NCBI GenBank assembly: GCA_963920765.1
Contig: OY987251.1
Span: 7,753,219-7,817,218, forward strand
DNA from: Ulota crispa
Taxonomy: Eukaryota > Streptophyta > Bryopsida > Orthotrichales > Orthotrichaceae
DNA length: 64,000 nt
Direction of reading: 5' to 3'
The position numbers and the translations under genes were made by a program. Each line of letters begins with the position of its first letter. The first letter of the stretch is position 1. Shown piece by piece: positions 49,641 through 62,206 of this stretch. Below the pieces are notes generated by a model that saw only the letters and a program-made list of their open reading frames with translations, did no database searches and was not told where the DNA came from.

Positions 49641-50070
49641 TCGTGAAGTTTCTTTGTGCAGCTACATTTGGTTTCCCGATAATTTCGCATTGCAAGGCAG
49701 GTGTCGATACCTCATTGGCAGTGAACCCTACTAAAATAATCGGTAACTTGCCTATGCATTTAAAATACAGCTGGCTCGTACACAGGAAGAAATATTCATT
49801 AAAATCCCGGGGGGAACGTGGGCCAGGCTGAGAGGAGCCAATGCAAACGGCAGTCATCTGATGAGCAGGGGACACTAAAATTCTGTATCGAAATGTGTGA
49901 GAGACTTTCAATCCTTTCCGTTTGAATTCATTCGGTTTCCTTGAAAAGACGCTCATTTTGTCAGTGTGTAGAAGAGTTTTGATGCTTTGCGTCTACGACC
50001 AATTCTCAGGGCCTCCTTCCATGTGAAGGCCCATGCCCACTGAACAGTTGGACGCAGCAAAAAAAAAAAA
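49516..50070. other. non-repetitive, GC-richer segment of unknown origin
   Basis: Compositionally distinct, with a 94-codon + strand frame at 49547-49831 (HQHGFEMSLSNVGQLVLYGF...). A piece of it (GAGAATCTTTTT...CCAACATGGTTTTGAAATGAGTCTCTCAAACGTA) recurs at 50688-50752. CAGGGCCTCCTTCCATGTGAAGG near 50010 recurs in the 62207-62375 palindrome and at about 51190. I see no splice structure and no known domain. Confidence 0.3.
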
Positions 50071-50098
50071 GTTCTTGGCGAATATTTGCGTAAATCTT

Positions 50099-50414
50099 AA
50101 GGTAGGAGCATCCATAAATGTCAAACTAGGGGTTTTGAACATGATGACTATTAATAAACAACTAGCAAATTATAAAACCTTATTAGGAACAGAAAAAAAA
50201 TGAGTTTGCACTTTTGAATGTATTATTTGGATACTGTGAGAATAAGTTGTGAGTTTTTAAAGAGCAAACTGCCATTGCACCCATAACCACTTCCAAGATT
50301 TCAAGTTCACATGTTGTACATCCTTGCCATTACATCTATTCACTTCCACAGATTTTCCAAGATTTTAGAAGTGATGGTTACAGGGACACTGACGCTTATG
50401 GGTGTTCCTACCTT
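50099..50414. mobile_element. 316-bp element with AAGGTAGGAGCATCCATAA ends
   Basis: AAGGTAGGAGCATCCATAAATGTC at the left is matched, with few differences, by GACGCTTATGGGTGTTCCTACCTT at the right: inverted ends of about 24 bases. Related ends bound the PPO intron element and the one at 58305-58681. Confidence 0.75.
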
Positions 50415-51237
50415 ACCTCAATATTTGCATGGTGACCACAAAACTAGAAAAAATCTCTAAAAAACTAGATAAATTTGTCAAATCTCTCCTCAAGTTTGCA
50501 CCAAATTTGCTAGATATTGGATGAAAGGTACTAATACTAGTATATATTTATGGATGAGTGAGCAAACGTTGTTGATTCTATCCAATTTTATCCAAATTTT
50601 CCTTGCATGCTCGCATGGTGGGGTGTGTGTTGCTCTACTAGCAAAAATACAAAAAAAAAACGCTAGTTGGACATGTTTGGGCGAGAATCTTTTCGTCTTC
50701 TTCCTTGACGTGGGTTTGCCAACATAGTTTTGAAATGGGTTTCTCAAACGTATTTAGAATGTGTTAATAAATCACATTCTGTCAAATGATGCATTTCCTT
50801 GATACAAGCAACCAATGAGAATGTTCCATGTATGACCTCAAAAAGTGGTAGTAATGATGTGAGACCTTCCCAAAGGTGGGATTTTGAAGTTTTCTTGTGC
50901 TTTTAGTTTTTTAAATATATTACATTATTCACATTCACTCTTGCTCATTCATGTGACGCACCTTACCAATGAGAATGAAATTTGTGGTGATTTGTTCCAA
51001 ACAATGTCCATGGCTGACAAAACCATCATTGGAAGTGCCAATGGGAACAAGGCATGAGGGGTGGCCGGTGGCCGGTGAGGCCACCGTATCTTATCGAGAT
51101 CTTATCAATAATCGATTAGATGGGAGTCTTGGTATTTTTAAATTCCATCCAATTGGTTATTGGTGGGCTCCACCGGCCACCTCCTCACATGGAAGGAGGC
51201 CCTTAGTCCTTGAGGGCTTGGGCATTGGGCTTTGTTG

Positions 51238-52123
51238 ATCCCCTAAAACACTAAGCTCAAATTTTCACCAAAACCGCTCCAAATCTGCCATTCTAGTTCA
51301 AATACCAAATTTTAGAAAAAAAAAAACATATTTTGACAAACACAATTGTAGGATCTTTACTACACTAGTACCAAAAGATGCAAAAAAAAAAATCAGGAGT
51401 TTTCACCATGAATATTGTTAGATATTTGAGTTTGAATTGACAAAAAGCCATTTTTTGTCTTTGCAAAAATTTGGGCAGCTGCACTTCACAAGGTCACATT
51501 TGTATGAAAAAACTCCAAAATGGTTGTGATTTTTTGGATTTGTTCTTCAAAGCAAGTTGGGTACACACTTGAAAAAATTCAAAGCATTTGGAATTATACA
51601 ACACATGGAAAAACAATAGTAAGTAAAAAGAAGTAGAGAATGATTCAAACCACTAAATTGTCAAGAACTTAATTATGAAAATGAAAGTTCCAATCCCAAT
51701 GATTACAATGTTGTGATAAACAATCTACATCTTTTGGTTTTTTTATTATCTAAAATATAGTAAATTGAGTAAATTACTCAACTTCAAAGTTTATTTTAGA
51801 GTAGAGAATCCAGAACTGCCCGCAAACAGAATCTCCTCATAACTTTCATCTCATTGATCAAAATGGAATGATTCAAAGCTTCTCAAGTGAATATAAATCT
51901 AAAGAACCAATTTCAAAAAACAAAATTCAAAACATGTAATTTAAAAACAATTTGGTTGCCCCCCAAGCAAAGAAAAGTACATATCATGCAATAACTTTTG
52001 AACCGTGAAGTCAAAAGTTATGAAAACTATTGGGCCTAGCTACTCCTTGGACATAAAAAATGAAAACCCCATTGGTAGTGAGCTGCCCAATGCTATGTTG
52101 CCAAAAAAGGATATTCAGTGCTT
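51238..52123. mobile_element. TTAA-type element with eroded flanks
   Basis: Left end ATCCCCTAAAACACTAAG, right end GTGCTTTAGGGGTTAT. The body resembles 6563-7477 (TAATAGTAAGTAAAAAGAA-like, GTTGTGATAAACAATCTACATC, GAACTGCCCGCAAACAGA). The TTAA flanks have mutated on both sides. Confidence 0.6.
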
Positions 52124-52372
52124 TAGGGGTTATTGCACATAAGTTGATGTGGGGCCAAGGTGGAAAGCTCCATCAAAAAACATAAGAGTGTCTTTTTTAG
52201 CATCTCCTACTCATTACTATAAATTTTCAGTGATTTTGGGCTTCAAAAAATTTGCATGAACAAATGCTTGCAAGTGGAACTTTTAAATTAATGCCAATGG
52301 TTTTTATTTCCTCTTGCTTACCATTTTGTTCCCGGAGTTCATCAATTAATTTTCCTACTCCAAAGTCCATAA

Positions 52373-53324
52373 CCCCTAAAGACCCAAGTGTTTGTTCAAT
52401 AGCCACTTAAGAACTCAAGTAGGGTCATATGGAGTGAGTTTTTATTGGATGTTCTTGAAATTGTTACACAAGGTGTAATTATGTATCCCCCAACTGGAGA
52501 TATAATTTTTTCCTCAATTGGATGTTTAATTCAAAAGTTATGCTACCTAAAAGAATTTGGGCAGCTTAGGTAGTTTGGGCATCTTTGGAGAATCTTATGC
52601 TAAAACTCTCATCAACTTTTGAAATTTGACAAGTATGTAACTAAAAAGATATGGTGTACAATTGTCAAAAAAAAAAAAAAATTGAGGTCTCACATCACAT
52701 TCTAAAGGGAGTCAAACATTGTTAACTATACTTGGGCACTTTCAAGAAAAAATGTTTTCCTCTAACTTCAGGGCCTATTATCTTTCAATCTATAAATCTA
52801 AAGCTCTTGAATTTTTTTTTTAAACATTTTGAATGTTTATCTCTAACTTTTAACAGTTCAAATTTCAAATAAAAGATGTCCTCAGTGCACAAGAAATCAT
52901 GAAATAATGACTAATATATTGCCAATTCACTTAACCTCCTTATATTGTAGGGCAATTTAGAGTAAGCTAGATTCATAATTTGCTCTTGAAACTTTTCATA
53001 AGTGTATCTAACAAGATTTAGATATCATTGGAATAAAAACTTTAATCCATGTCAACCAAAAATTTGACTCCAAAGAGGCTCAAAGTCTGTTGACCCATGA
53101 GCAAGGACAAAAAAGACTTTTTTATAAATTTCAAACACTATAATCTTTCAATCCGTGTGGTCAAATGGGTTGGGATAATTTGCACTCAATACTATAATAT
53201 TTTACTACACTTTTGTACGGTTGAAGTTTCAAAAATAGTTTTAAAATTAAAATTCACTTCAACATATTGAAAAAACACAAATTTTGGCAATTTTTGGTGA
53301 AAACACCCCTTGGGCCTTTAGGGG
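52373..53324. mobile_element. TTAA-type element, 952 bp
   Basis: Left end CCCCTAAAGACCCAAG preceded by ATAA (a one-base change from TTAA); right end GGGCCTTTAGGGG then TTAA (53325-53328). Its interior is unlike the other members, except for phrases such as TCCAAAGAGGC and CTTTCAATC. No transposase frame. Confidence 0.7.
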
Positions 53325-53328
53325 TTAA

Positions 53329-56300
53329 GGTAACCTTCTCCATACCCGAGTGTTTAAGGGTTTAGGGTACTTCAAGGTCTCAAAAACTTCAAGAAAAAAT
53401 TCTGTAGGTTTAGCATTGCAACAAGTTCTCACGGAAAGTTATTTTTGTGGAAAAAGTATTGTAAAATATGTTAAATTAAAGGGCAAAGTTACATCTCATA
53501 GGGTCCCTAAAAGCAACCTAGACTACTACCCTTGAAATTGCTTGGATGTGTTCCTAGACATGTACTTGATGGTCCTAATTCCAACCCTCCCAAACTAACT
53601 CCTAAGCTGACATGTGGCAAGATTTGCTTGTGCAAGTGGCATGCATTGCTCCATTTTAAATTCACAATGAGTGGTGAACACCTCAAAAGTAGGGGTCGAC
53701 TTTGGGGATTGCTTTGGTATGTGGAAGATTACCTTAGAATCAAGCTTATGGGTGCTTCTACCTTATACCAAGGCCCAAGCCAACCTTGGGAGTGGGCCGT
53801 GAGCTGGACTGCAAGAATTCAAAATGTTCTTGGAGTCTGGACCAGTGAAAATATTTTGGTTGAAGTGGCCTTAGTTTTTTTCTAACCAAAAAATGATTGA
53901 GTAGCAAGGATGGCTACATTCTTTTTATAGATGTAAAGTTGGATGCTTTCAACTTTTCATCAAGGCTAAATCTCATGATGGTTTTATAAGACAGTAAAAT
54001 ATTGCATGAGTAGGGTGAAGCAACATCAAGTGGAACCTTGAAAATTCTGCTCCTACTCCCAAACTCATGTATAAAAGTTGGTTAAATATTTTACATTTAA
54101 AAAAAAAATTCTATAGAACAATTAGCCACACCAATTTTGGTGTAGCAAAAAAGCAATAATTAGTACAAAATCATTTCATTGGTCTAGACCGGTGTTTTTC
54201 TTTTGGGCAATTTAAGACCCAATTGCCTCAAAAAACAAGGTGAGCTTCAAGCCTATAGAAAAAAATGGTGAAAAAATTCAAAAAATGCCAAATTGCAATA
54301 ACAAAAATACCATTGCAGCCTAAGCTTTCACAAAATTCTTATCAAATTGAAAATTGATGCCATCATTTTAAAATTGTTTGAGGTGTTGCCTAATCCAATT
54401 CCATGCAATAATTAAGTAATGCCAATAGTTATTTTGATATTTTCAAAAAAAGACCACCAAATACTTTTAGCTTACAAAATATTCTCATCACTAGTGTGTG
54501 GGGAGATTTTGAGCTTTTTCGGCTAAAAGCTTACTTTTCTCATTTTCATCAAGTCTTTTTAGTGGATGCACCGGCTAATCACCATATACATACATTATAA
54601 TTGAAATTTTTCCAAAAACTTAGTTGGTTTTTAGCCAATGTATTAAGATTTCAATCGATTTTTTGCACATTTCATTTGACTAACTTTCTATTGTTTTTCT
54701 GCTCTCCCTGTTCATTGCTCATCACACTACAGAAATTCATGCATAGGGGCCACCTTCAACTCCAACCAAAATAGGGATGGAACCTCCAAGCTACAAATCA
54801 TTTTCAAAAAATGTCACACAAGCATTGGTCAGAAAACCCAAAAAAAACCCTGGTCTGGACCGATAGCACGAGGTCCACCAAATCCGCCGTGTCACCTGCC
54901 AGTCAACACAATGACTGAAGAATGCTGACAGACCGTAAGTCAATGGCTCTGCCCTGCGGAAATAAGGACTAATTTACTACGGCCTGCTAATTTCTGCTGT
55001 TTGGTGGATTCCACCCGATTTTTGAAACATTGGCTGATTTTGGTCGTAATCTCCCATAATCTCTCAATATTTTCCATTCATTTTCCTCTTACACGATTTT
55101 AATCCGGCTGTTTACTTGAGAGCATCTCTTGACACCCACTTGGTAAGTCATGTCAAATGAGTTTCCAAAGGAAGTGTGGCAGGGTGTGGCTTGAAACTCT
55201 TCTATTAGGTAGGACCACTCATTCCTGAGCGTTTAAGAAATTTGACCCCTATGTACCTAGATTGTTCTTTTTAGTTTTGAAATGAACAATTTGGGTACAT
55301 AGGGTTGGATTAAAACCCGCTCGGGAATGGGTACGTTTACCTTAATCAAGAAGGGTTTAGGGCCGGCCCCTATGTTAGAATGGGCCACAGTGGTACACAT
55401 GACTGGTGAGTGATGCCATCATAATTTGCGGCTTCCACGTGTGTGAATAATGCGTGCAAGGGGCCGTGGAGGGGACCTGTAGAAAGGTGGAATTTGGCAT
55501 GGTTGTGGCTCATTTTGGAGGCCTTGCACTTGCATATCCGCTATTGCAATGGTACTAGAGACTCAATTTGCAAGTTGTTACGGATTGGTACCAAATTTGG
55601 GGCTCATTTCACAGGTGGTAGGAGATGTTCTTAGTCTTCAAAAACATTCACTAGGTAAAATTTGTCTATGTCAAAAAAAAATTGTTATAATCATTTTTTG
55701 TATTATCATGGGAAGGAATGAACTTGGCATAGCCCTTCAACGTAAAAAGGACAAAGATTCTCCCAATTCCAAAAATTGAAGATGGGATTGAAAAGAAAAC
55801 ATTTTGTAAGACATCTATGTAAATTTTAGAGTTTAGAATTATCACTTTCGTAAAGTGAAAATTCTACACCTCCTCCAAGGTATTTTTTAGGGTTTGTAAC
55901 TAAATATTAGAAATTTGTAAGATTTTTCCACTAAATAATTGCATTAATTAAAATGATGCTACAATCAATTTACAACCCGTTTGTAGCTACACGCATAGCA
56001 CTTTTCTAAGTTTGTGGTAATTGTGTAGTTGCATTGCTTTTATTTAAATGATGTTTTGCACAAAGAAAGACGTTTCATGCGTAGCTATACTCACACATTA
56101 ACATCTAATTCTTTAGAAAAAAATAAAAAATAAAAAACTTCAATTTCAAATCCTTGTATTAGCCAAGTATTAATTATCGAAACAAGATATATGTGGAATT
56201 CTAGGAAACGGACAAGCAAAAAAATTCCCCTTCACAGCATTTGTTGCAAAAATTTCCTGTACTATTTGTTTTCTTTAGTCGATTTCAAGTCATTATTCAT

Positions 56301-58300
56301 TTCTCTTTGAGTTTACAATAGACAAATTTAAATCCAGCCAAGCTTTTTTTTGCTGTACCAATTGGTTGATAATGCACCAACTACAGGTCCCCAAAATTAA
56401 TGGTTGGCACTGCTCATTTGGTTGCAAAATACATAAAAAATTTAGACAAAAGTTGCACCAACTCCTTGACCCCTATGAATGTCAACGACTAGTGTAGAAA
56501 TATTATATCTAAAGCACATTGACTACAAAGGTGTAACAGCCATCAAAAATCAATAACACATATGCAGAGTATGTATTCTTGAATAAGAGTTGGAAACAAC
56601 ATTCGGAGAGATAATTGAGCTTCACCGGCTAAAATCCAATGTCTCCCAATTTCAACGAGTTTTGTTTATTACATTTACTGAAAATTTCCGTAATTGTAAT
56701 ATAATGTATTATAATGAGTTTAGCCTTATTTTTGTAATATAATTTCAAACTTTGACCAATTTATTTGTCATTTCACCTAGCTCACTCTGTATTAATAGCC
56801 AATTCTTCCCAATCATTAGTTGGAAGAACGAAATCCATCCACCAAACTAAATCTACCATTACACTCACTAATATTTAAAAATTTAAAAATCATATAATTC
56901 AAAACTTCTGCTAAGCTTCAGAATATAATGAACATGGATGATTCTATCAAATATTTTTTTGTTTGATTTCCTTATCTTTGTGTGTAAAGTATTAATTATT
57001 GTGATTGGTCAAGGCTAGCGTTCTTTAAACTGGCTAAATTTAGCAGGATTGTTAACAAATTTTTCTAGTAGCTGAAAAAAATGTAAGCTTTCTACTGTTA
57101 AATTTGAAATTTTTGCTTTTTAGCAGTGTTTTGAGCCACTTGTGCTAAAAGTGAAAATCATATTTGGGATCACTGGTCAAGGCATACTTGTGTCAATAAG
57201 GGCCCTTTCACCTATGCCCATTTGAAATCATTCAATATGTACGTCACAACCAATTGTACAACAAAGAGTGTTTTCTTGCTGAAAAAAATTAAAAAAATTA
57301 AAAGGAACCACCTTCAAGATTTGGGATTCCTTTAGTAGGGTCCTTTAGCCTCAAATCCCTCATGCTAAAGGGACTTCCAATACACTTTAGATATTAGACA
57401 TATTACTACAGGATTCGTTATCTGGGCTATTGCCATTTAATAACAATCGGCGTAGAAAGCTGAGCTCAGCATCCACTGTACTCTTATTATTTTTGGGTAC
57501 AAAAAATCTTGGATTGTGTGGTTTTAATCCATGTTGGCAACCATTGACACGTGGCTCCTCCTACAACTGTGGTTTTATGTACTTATTTGTTTTGAGTTTC
57601 AATGGTTACAAGTGAACAGCGGCGGCTTTGCAGTTTGCACTAAGAGTCGAAGTACATTTTGGATTCCAAGACGGTTCTAATTCTTGCTTTTTATTGGGCG
57701 TTTTGTACAATCTGTCTCAAAGTCCTTTCACCAAGAATAAAGGTGAAAACTTTGAGAAAAACAACATAACCTAAAGAATGTTGTTGTGTTGTATACGTTC
57801 TCTTTTATTGTATACGGATGGGGCAGTGTTTATTTTTGGGCCTCACAAGGCCACCATGTCAGAAAGTCAGGAGTTTTCACTAAATTTCTTGTTGTGCTGG
57901 GTGCTTGAAACGGTTTTCTTCTGCTGTTTTTAAGGCCATGTGAGCTAAAGTTTTGGTTCAACTGGTCTCAAGTTTTGAATAGGCCTTAAAGAACTTTTTG
58001 ATAAAAGAACTTTTCGGTAGATAGTCACGACTTGAGTTGCAAGTCGTATTTGCAAGTGACGTAAAGAGTAATTTTTAAAAGCAATGTGGAAGTCAAGTTG
58101 CAAGGGTTTATAAGGGGAGGTTCACACCATGTCCCATGTCCCACTAAAATCTGAGAATTTAATTGGTATAAAGTCAAAAGTTGGGATTTGGCACTTTCAT
58201 ATTACGTCACACATCTTAGCTCATTACATTTTTTTACATGGTAGCACTTTTTGGAAATTTTGGCTCTACAAAAGGTGGGATTGCACTCAAAGTTTGAGTC
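53329..58300. other. intergenic stretch, no supported gene
   Basis: Mixed repeats. 54830-55020 is GC-richer and unrepeated. 55213-55327 is a small inverted-repeat element. An LRR-like phrase (NLGLCGFNPC) at about 57505-57540 is probably chance. Open frames of 60-117 codons at 53532-53885 and 55443-55634 show no domain or splice context. Confidence 0.45.
55213..55327. mobile_element. 115-bp inverted-repeat MITE
   Basis: CTCATTCCTGAGCGTTTAA at the left pairs with TTAAAACCCGCTCGGGAATG at the right, and CCCTATGTACCTAGATTGTTC with GAACAATTTGGGTACATAGGG further in. The loop is about 15 bases. Confidence 0.7.
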
Positions 58301-58304
58301 AAGT

Positions 58305-58681
58305 AAGGTAGGAGCACCCATAAGCGTGGAAATAAGGGTTTTGGAGTAGGTAAAACATTTGACTAGCTTCGAAAAAATTATTGTAAGTTAGGAAATGGAA
58401 ACCAAAAATATTGGCATCAATTTCAAGGTTCCAAGTGCAAGCATTTGTTCACAAAGATTTTTCAAAATCCAAAATCATTGAAATTGTAGGAACCATGTGT
58501 AAGAGATGCTAAAAACAAGGCTTGTTGGTTCTTAAATAGTGAGATGGGTACTCAAAACCGTCATGGAGTCACCCACAACCATCACTTTGTCACCCATAAA
58601 TATCACTTAAGTACCCCTAGCCATCTTGACTTTGTCATTAACGCCCATGGGGACGTCATGCCCATGGGCTCGGCTACCTTA
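58305..58681. mobile_element. AAGGTAGG-type element inside an older repeat
   Basis: Left end AAGGTAGGAGCACCCATAAGCG, right end GGGCTCGGCTACCTT. The body shares GTCACCC-rich text and TTTTGGAGTAGG with the PPO intron element. It has split a repeat whose halves (about 58130-58300 and 58690-58790) are joined in the copy at about 39960-40160. AGT on both sides may be a 3-bp duplication. Confidence 0.6.
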
Positions 58682-58894
58682 GTTTGCTAGATACAACTTT
58701 CAATCAAGGTCCACCAAGGCCACCACTATTTTTGAATGAAATATTCATGACTTTGTTAGTACTCCTCTTTACCTTCAATAACCCAATGAAGGTGGGATCT
58801 CACACTAAGTTGAGTCAGTGATGGGTGTCAAAGTTGAAACTTTTGGACAAGGTTAGAACACTTATATGATACATGTGTCAAGTGTGGAAAGGAA

Positions 58895-58926
58895 TATTAA
58901 TAATAATAATAATAATAATAATAATG

Positions 58927-59016
<90 letters not shown>
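58895..59016. repeat. (AAT)n microsatellite
   Basis: About 40 AAT units with two GAT interruptions. Read as codons it gives poly-Asn, which is not evidence of a gene here. Confidence 0.97.
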
Positions 59017-59019
<3 letters not shown>

Positions 59020-59469
59020 CCCCTATTTTAACTACATTTTTAGTGACAAGGGAAGAGGCTCAACAAAAGAGATCTCAAAAACCAAACAAGATTTTCAAAA
59101 TCTAGCCCCTCCCCTATTTTTTTTAGAAAACCTTAAAGACTGGAACATTCAATGACTTGGGTAGTTATCTCACATTTCACGCCTACTTTCGAAAACTTAT
59201 TTTTTCTATTTTTGGAGGAAATTTCAACTTTGTTGCTCCCCTATTATGAACTTAAAAGCAGCTCCCACTATGCTTCAAGTGCCACTTGATTCTTCAAACT
59301 TTGATTTGGTGGTGCGGTTGAAATATACTTCACACTATGCTCCAAGTTTCAAGTCTTTGCTTCATATAGAAATGCTACCATGACAACAATTTTTGAAAAT
59401 TTGGCAACAAAAAAGTGAAAAAAAAGGCCACCTTCAAAGATTTTCCTAAATTATTCTATATATATAGAC

Positions 59470-59872
59470 AAAGAATTACTATAGCAATACCCTAAATTGC
59501 TAATGGGACACCCCTTGCAAGCATGAACTTTGATCATTTAGTGCTATTTTTTTTATTTTTCAAGCGGTCCATCATTCATTCAATTACTGCACTACTACCT
59601 CTTTGAAAGAAAACATGACAAACACAAATTTTGTGGAAATATTATTGCACCAATATTATTTTTTGATGTATTTCTGTTTTAAGTAACTCAAAAGTCCTAT
59701 ATTTTTATTTTCAAATTTAAGCACACCTTTTTTGTTTGAGTATAGCCTTAGAATGATAAAGGTGAAACAAATCTTTTGATCCAAATAAAATAATCAACAC
59801 AAAAAATCACATTTCATGCTCACAGGGGGTGTTCCTTCAGCAATTTAGGGGTGTTGCAATAGTAATTCCCTA
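59470..59872. mobile_element. inverted-end element (CCCTAAATTGCTAATGGGACACC), first copy
   Basis: Left ATTACTATAGCAATACCC, TAAATTGCTAATGGGACACC; right GGTGTTCCTTCAGCAATTTAGGGG, TGTTGCAATAGTAAT. The terminal inverted repeat is about 45-60 bases. TATATATA-like sequence flanks both sides. Confidence 0.7.
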
Positions 59873-59879
59873 CATATAT

Positions 59880-60242
59880 ATAGGGAATTACCACCGCAAC
59901 ACCCTAAATTGCTAATGGGACACCCTCTGTGAGCATAAAATTTGATAATTTAGTGCTACTTTTGAATTGTTCAAGTGGTCCATCATTCATTCAATCGTGG
60001 CATTACCACCTCCTTGAAACATAACATGACAAAAATAAATTTTGTTGAAATATTGTTACACCAATACTATTTTCTGTTGTATTTTTGCTTAAAGTAACTT
60101 AAAAGTGCTATAATTTTATTTTCAATAATAGGCACACCTATTTTTCTTAGTATAATCTTAGAACAATATAGGTGAGACAAATCTTTTGATCCAGATAAAA
60201 ATACAATATTAAAAATCACATTTCATGCTCACAAGGGTGTCT
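59880..60242. mobile_element. second, right-truncated copy in direct tandem
   Basis: Starts AGGGAATTACCACCGCAACACCC, then follows copy one closely (CAAGTGGTCCATCATTCATTCAAT, AATCTTTTGATCCAGATAAAA) to ATGCTCACAAGGGTGTC. It is then cut off before the right terminus, next to a TA microsatellite (about 60247-60305). Confidence 0.7.
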
Positions 60243-60250
60243 CGTTTTAC

Positions 60251-60291
<41 letters not shown>

Positions 60292-60429
60292 CATACATAT
60301 ATATAAAATAATAGAATACGATTGCAAGCCTTGGCGATCCTTTTACCGCCTAGGTAAATAAACATGCATGGATAAAAACTTTATATACATGTTACAAAAT
60401 ACAATTTACTGTAAGGCACTCCTTTCACC

Positions 60430-60720
60430 ACGTTTGATAAATAAACATATGTGGGTAAAACTTGCTTGAGCAAAAACCTGCGTAGGTGAAAATTTGCGTA
60501 AGGAAAAAATGTATGGGCAAAAAATTGCATGTGTAAAAACTGCGAGTGTAAATAATAAAAAATTTAACAAATTTGCTTGAGTAAAAAACCAAAAAATATA
60601 TAAAAAGAATTGCGTGAATAATTACTATGCGGGTAAAAAAGTGTGTAGGTAAAAAATAAATAATATCCACCTTGTGTGAATATAGCGACATTCCATTTAT
60701 TGCATGGGTAAAAAACTCTA
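60430..60720. repeat. degenerate minisatellite, unit about TTGCGTGGGTAAAAAA
   Basis: About fifteen imperfect copies of a 16-20 base unit (ATATGTGGGTAAAACTTG, CTTGAGCAAAAACCTG, CGTAGGTGAAAATTTG, CGTAAGGAAAAAATG, TATGGGCAAAAAATTG, CATGTGTAAAAACTG and so on). The 121-codon minus-strand frame here is a by-product of the repeat. Confidence 0.75.
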
Positions 60721-60887
60721 TGGTATAGAACAAAAATACTTTCTTGCAAGGGAATGTTTTGTAAACAAAGATAAATGTTTTGTTGCACAAGTAAAGTTTG
60801 AAATTGGAGTGCGCAGATTAAAAATAAGAATTAATTTCTTGAGGGAAAAATATTTTGCACAATTGGGCTTGAAATTATTTTTCACCC

Positions 60888-60950
60888 CGTCGGACCGACG
60901 GGTGCCTATATATATATTTTAATTTTAATTTTAATTTTAATTTTAATTTA
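60888..60950. repeat. GC palindrome followed by (TTTTAA)n
   Basis: CCCGTCGGACCGACGGG is a perfect inverted repeat with one central base, in very AT-rich DNA. It is followed by TATATATATATTTT and about five TTTTAA units. This is the sort of terminus seen in some plant transposons, but no partner end was found. Confidence 0.55.
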
Positions 60951-62206
60951 TATATTTATATAACCTCGATATAAAACGCAACTTTTGGAGTTTGGTTTTA
61001 AATTGAGACTAGTAGACTAAACACATTTCTAAGGTAAAGGCAACAAGCACCATAAACGCATGTAAGTAAAGAAAACTGATAGATAGAATCATCCAAGTGT
61101 GCTTGTTTATCCATCAACTTTGTTAATATTAGTAATCTTCACCCATTTTTCATATATAGCAAACCAAATATTTCTTTGAGAGGAGCATGAATCTAGTTGT
61201 TTTATCAAGAATTTCACCCAAATTTTTAATGCCAATTCATTGAGGTAGCTAGTGCCAAATGAAGCAAGATTTCGGCAAAAATTTGCCCAATTTTTTGGGC
61301 ACAACCAATTAGAATACCAAAAAAATACTCTAGAACAAGAATTGGAGAGCATCCATAATATTCATGAAGGTTGGAATTCTTGAGTGACCTTTTCAAAAGA
61401 CCAAACCTCACAACAATTGAGACTTGGTGCAACAATGAAAATTTTGCCACCGTGATTGACGACAAGCCTTGGTGGACTTTGTCTAGGGCCCATGATGAGC
61501 TTTGTATTTCAAGTTCATTAGTGTAGGTTGTATTAGCCAAGGATGATGATCTAACACCGCTGGAGTTTTGCCAACCGTTTGTTATTTTGGTCCTTGGTCA
61601 ATATATGTTTGCTACATTAAAGAGTACATTTAGATTGCCTTAAGAATTAGGTTGTTTTATCTTGGAAAGTTATCTCATGACTCACCACTTGTCCATTTGA
61701 AAGTGCATGTAATTTTTTAGATATTAGGATTTCACGTGGTTTACAACTTGAACACAACTAATTTATTTTTATGCAGTTATGTTGTGTTGTCAAGCCCTTA
61801 AAAAGTTGTTTTTGATAGTAATTATTGATGAAATTTACTATAGCACCAGTAAGTATTTATATAGTGTAGAATGTCAATAAATTAGTGTGGGGCAACCTAA
61901 ATGCACTACTTGGAGTACATCTTGGTTGCTTGGACTTGTCCTCCAAGCCATTTTTGACTTCAACTCTTGTATCTTTGTCTTGTAATGACTTTTCTTTCAT
62001 TTGTATCAAAAAAATAAAACAATATTATACAAAATCATTAATCGAGCGACGGTTTGTACATGTGTAAATTTCGTAAGAGGTCATAAAATCTTATATGAGG
62101 CAAAAGAGGCTCCAAACAGGCATCTTTTTAAAGCTAGAAAATATAAACAAAGTACACTAGGAATCGTACAGAATGGTACAATATAGGTACACGTATTTGG
62201 TCAGTC

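Noticed and set aside
57430-57615. Possible leucine-rich-repeat receptor remnant (NLGLCGFNPC)
   Set aside because: A single ten-residue match to the end-cap pattern, without any repeat or kinase text around it, is likely chance.
58866-59105. Poly-Asn frame
   Set aside because: Produced by the AAT microsatellite; the flanking codons show no domain.
60425-60790. 121-codon minus-strand frame rich in Phe, Tyr and Ile
   Set aside because: It follows the TTGCGTGGGTAAAAAA-type minisatellite; composition and repetition explain the open frame.
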